Shown: positions 62,001 through 64,000 of the stretch, in pieces
Numbering within the stretch: the first letter of the stretch is position 1
How the letters are laid out: every line of letters begins with the position of its first letter
Assembly (NCBI GenBank): GCA_012934845.2
Contig: WNNJ02002311.1
Coordinates: forward strand, 37,141 to 101,140
Direction: 5' to 3'
Length of the DNA stretch: 64,000 nucleotides
Source of the DNA: Pomphorhynchus laevis
Taxonomy: Eukaryota; Acanthocephala; Palaeacanthocephala; Echinorhynchida; Pomphorhynchidae
Notes under the pieces: model-generated
The model's database searches: none
What the model was told of the DNA's origin: nothing
What the model saw: the letters and a program-made list of their open reading frames with translations, nothing else
Made by a program: the position numbers and the translations under genes

Positions 62001-62620
62001 CCGGAAAGGTAAGCTTCCCCCTCTGGACCTAACTTGTGGGCTAATGTCCTTTTTAGTGACACCTTTGCATGGGAAAGTAATTCGTATCTGTTTTCACTAA
62101 AAATCATTTAGTGGAATTCGGGAGGTGCATCTGCCTTGAGCCATTTATCTGGTCTAGATGCATATGTTACAGTTCTTTAAAAAATTAGATCTATCCGGTA
62201 TCCCCATGACATTACTCGGTACATAATGGATATATAATAGGTTATGATAGGTCATAATAGGTTATGTACTCCATACATAACCCCACCTTACTCACCTTCT
62301 TCTCAAGGTCTTTTAACCTTAGTTAAATCTCATTTAAGATCATCCCTCCTTTTAAATTATTCTTGTTTAGTGATAACATTCTGGAAGAACAATAAATGCA
62401 TCATTATAACACTTTGCAGATCTAAGAACGTTTATCTTATACATATGCAACTATCCCCGACGAATATCACCTTGGAGGTAAGCCTCTACAAAGTTATGGA
62501 GATACTAAATTTCCCCCGACGAATCCCACCTTGGAGTGACTTCAGGAGCAGAGATTTATCGGTTACCGATATCCTGAATGCCTGCCTACTTTAGGGCAAC
62601 TCCAGATCCCATGCAACAAT
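62001..62620 (+). pseudogene. I/Jockey-like LINE, endonuclease remnant
   Basis: Plus strand. LCTPYITPPYSPSSQGLLTL, VKSHLRSSLLLNYSCL, FWKNNKCIIITLC (62262-62420) match TQFTPYITPPHSSSSQSLL and the following residues at 7640-7440 (-). The GDFN part is not seen, so the second half of the endonuclease is missing. Confidence 0.65.
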
Positions 62621-63180
62621 CTCCACTCGAGTATGTCAGCTTTTGACAGACAGTAAGAGAAAGGAGGTCGCCATTATGCTGCTATTAGCTTCATTTCCGA
62701 TGTTGCCGGCATCAACATTAGTCGGATAATATTTTTATCCAAGAAAAAAGTGGTCTCATGTTTAAACGATTTGCACTCTATTTCAATACAAAACTCCCTC
62801 ATTTCCATCTACGAAAAAGCGCTTGCGCGTACAATTCTCGATCATTTAACTAGGTGGCTCTTAATCCAACAATGTTTCTGTGGGTTTGTCAAAGATCGCT
62901 CGGGCCACTCGTCAGTTGTTGAGGTGCACCGATTCTGTCAGGACATCAGTTATCAGCTCCTTGTAGCTTTTTTTCGTGATTTTTCCGCTACAATTGACCG
63001 CATTTCCATTCTATTTGTTATCTCTTATCTTAGGTCCCTTGGGTTGTCTGCGAGAATCGTTAACAAGGTGAAGATATCGCTGTACACCAAGCGGTTCTTT
63101 TATTAAGATGACCCTGATGCTCGACAGTCATTCCCTACTACAGGTTGCCTCAAAATTCCTTGCTTTGTCCTATCTTATAT
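62621..63180 (+). pseudogene. I/Jockey-like LINE, RT first half
   Basis: Plus strand, a 118-codon open stretch (62750-63106): YEKALARTILDHLTRWL, CGFVKDRSGHSSVVEVHRFC, FFRDFSATIDRISILFVI (motif A, Asp present), RSLGLSARIVNKVKISLYTK, RFFY. GDP and TTGCLKIPCFVLSYILLLY (63110-63185) lead towards motif B. The active-site half is not downstream on this strand but inverted at 63690-64000. Confidence 0.8.
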
Positions 63181-63685
63181 CTTGCTTTTATACACTGACG
63201 AATCGTAGGGATGTAACGATAATACAACAACGATTTTCTTAAATTCAAAAAATTCAGAAGTTAAATAGGGATAACAAAAAAGACTAACCAAAGAACCGAA
63301 AAAGAATGGATAAAAAATTATCGTCAAAATAGGCCTTTGTCGTCTTATAGTGACGGACAAAGGGATAAGATCCCACATGCTTACACCAGTGCATCGCCTT
63401 CAGTCTGAACCATTCAGGGTATTTCATTACACACTTGAAGGTTCAGTCGAGACGTATTATGGTAGGTAATCTCGAGACGAGGAGCTTAAGAAACCTTGGT
63501 CTTTGCTCTAAAATATGTCCTCTAAAATCAAATACTAGTCCCGATATTGCCCATGTATCACAGAGGCGCACCTAAGCTTTCCGACTTAATGACAGATGCT
63601 GGCCTCGTCTCAGTGCCTATCTAAATTTCTTCAGTAAACTTTTGAATTTAATCAAGTCTGGTCCGGCCGATCATTTGATCGTTAT
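63181..63685. other. Spacer between the two LINE halves
   Basis: Nothing recognised. An open stretch at 63378-63175 (-) has no known motif. Confidence 0.5.
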
Positions 63686-63689
63686 GGTA

Positions 63690-64000
63690 CATCACATGAA
63701 TTTTACTCAATATGTAAAGGTAGGGAATGGTTGATTGTTCAATATGGAAGGAGCTGAGATTGCTAGTCTCTTTAATTGTTTCGTTGTGGCAGGGGCACTA
63801 TTAAATTCAACCATCGGCGATTTAGAGGAGTTGAGGATAAGATTGAACGTGGATAACTGGTCTTTTAATCATAAAAAGGAGCGGCTAATGTCCGAGAATA
63901 CATCTATGCACCTGCGTCCAGAAAACAGTGATGTGATATCATCAGCGTATACCACTAGATGTTGATCACGTTTAAATGTCTTAAAGAATACGATAGAGGC
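63690..64000 (-). pseudogene. I/Jockey-like LINE, RT motif C half (inverted)
   Basis: Minus strand. LVVYADDITSLFSGRRC (about 63960-63910), FLWLKDQLSTFNLILNSSK, NNQPFPTFTY.VKF. It aligns with 5941-6250 in the same strand sense and at the DNA level, so it is the same family as both the preceding plus-strand half and the 6-8.5 kb element. It runs off the window at 64000. Confidence 0.8.

Noticed and set aside
1-64000. CRISPR arrays or bacterial operons
   Set aside because: The repeats are simple or transposon-derived, there are no regularly spaced unique spacers, and all recognisable genes are eukaryotic retroelement genes.
1-64000. tRNA or rRNA genes
   Set aside because: No convincing cloverleaf with GTTCRANNC-type B box or rRNA core sequence was noticed by eye; a tRNAscan/Infernal run would be needed to exclude them.

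Overview
This is an animal (invertebrate-like) genomic window made almost entirely of dead and dying retroelements. Spliceosomal-looking intron borders at 59.1-59.3 kb, very low gene density, AT-rich spacers and non-LTR retrotransposons of the CR1, L2 and I/Jockey types all point to a metazoan. No species marker is visible, so I do not name one. I see no complete host gene, no rRNA, no recognisable tRNA and no CRISPR.

Layout. 0-6 kb: fragments of an unusual reverse transcriptase (RT) family, called here the 'QGDP-type' family. They are interleaved with fossils of a Ty3/gypsy-like LTR element: Gag-protease on + and integrase on -. 5.9-8.6 kb: an I/Jockey-like LINE on -. 8.7-10.8 kb: a Penelope-like (PLE) RT on + with an internal tandem duplication and a structured 3' end. 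10.8-12.6 kb: AT-rich spacer. 12.6-17.8 kb: two CR1-like LINEs on -, one with an open 500-residue RT. 17.9-24.5 kb: L2-like LINEs, namely a + fragment facing a nearly full-length - copy, plus a third + tail. 25.8-32.3 kb: a nearly full-length CR1-like LINE on -, split by an L2-like LINE (26.2-28.7 kb) that carries an open 543-residue RT. 32.6-39.7 kb: more CR1 and L2 pieces, one L2 piece again inside a CR1 RT. 39.7-42.2 kb: three head-to-tail C-terminal pieces of the QGDP-type RT with an Hsp90-like C-terminus between two of them. 42.9-49 kb: CR1 and L2 pieces, again nested. 49.3-54.8 kb: a 5'-truncated CR1 with an open 469-residue RT and a long, decayed full-length CR1 containing a large inverted repeat. 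55-58.1 kb: L2 tail, PLE tail, L2 body, CR1 thumb. 59.1-59.7 kb: two possible exons of an unrecognised host gene. 59.7-64 kb: an L2-like copy and an I/Jockey-like LINE whose 3' part is inverted.

How the parts fit. Two LINE families dominate. The CR1-like one ends in a small hairpin followed by a TTGTAT/AATAAT-rich tail. The L2-like one ends in a GCGTGC/GCACGC-type hairpin followed by AAATAAAT. The same ends recur in copy after copy, so they are probably where each family's own RT begins copying. In three places an L2-like copy lies inside a CR1-like RT gene, which gives the order of insertion. The elements are in all states of decay, from open frames of 470-540 codons to barely readable remnants, so the region looks like a long-lived transposon graveyard that still receives new copies.
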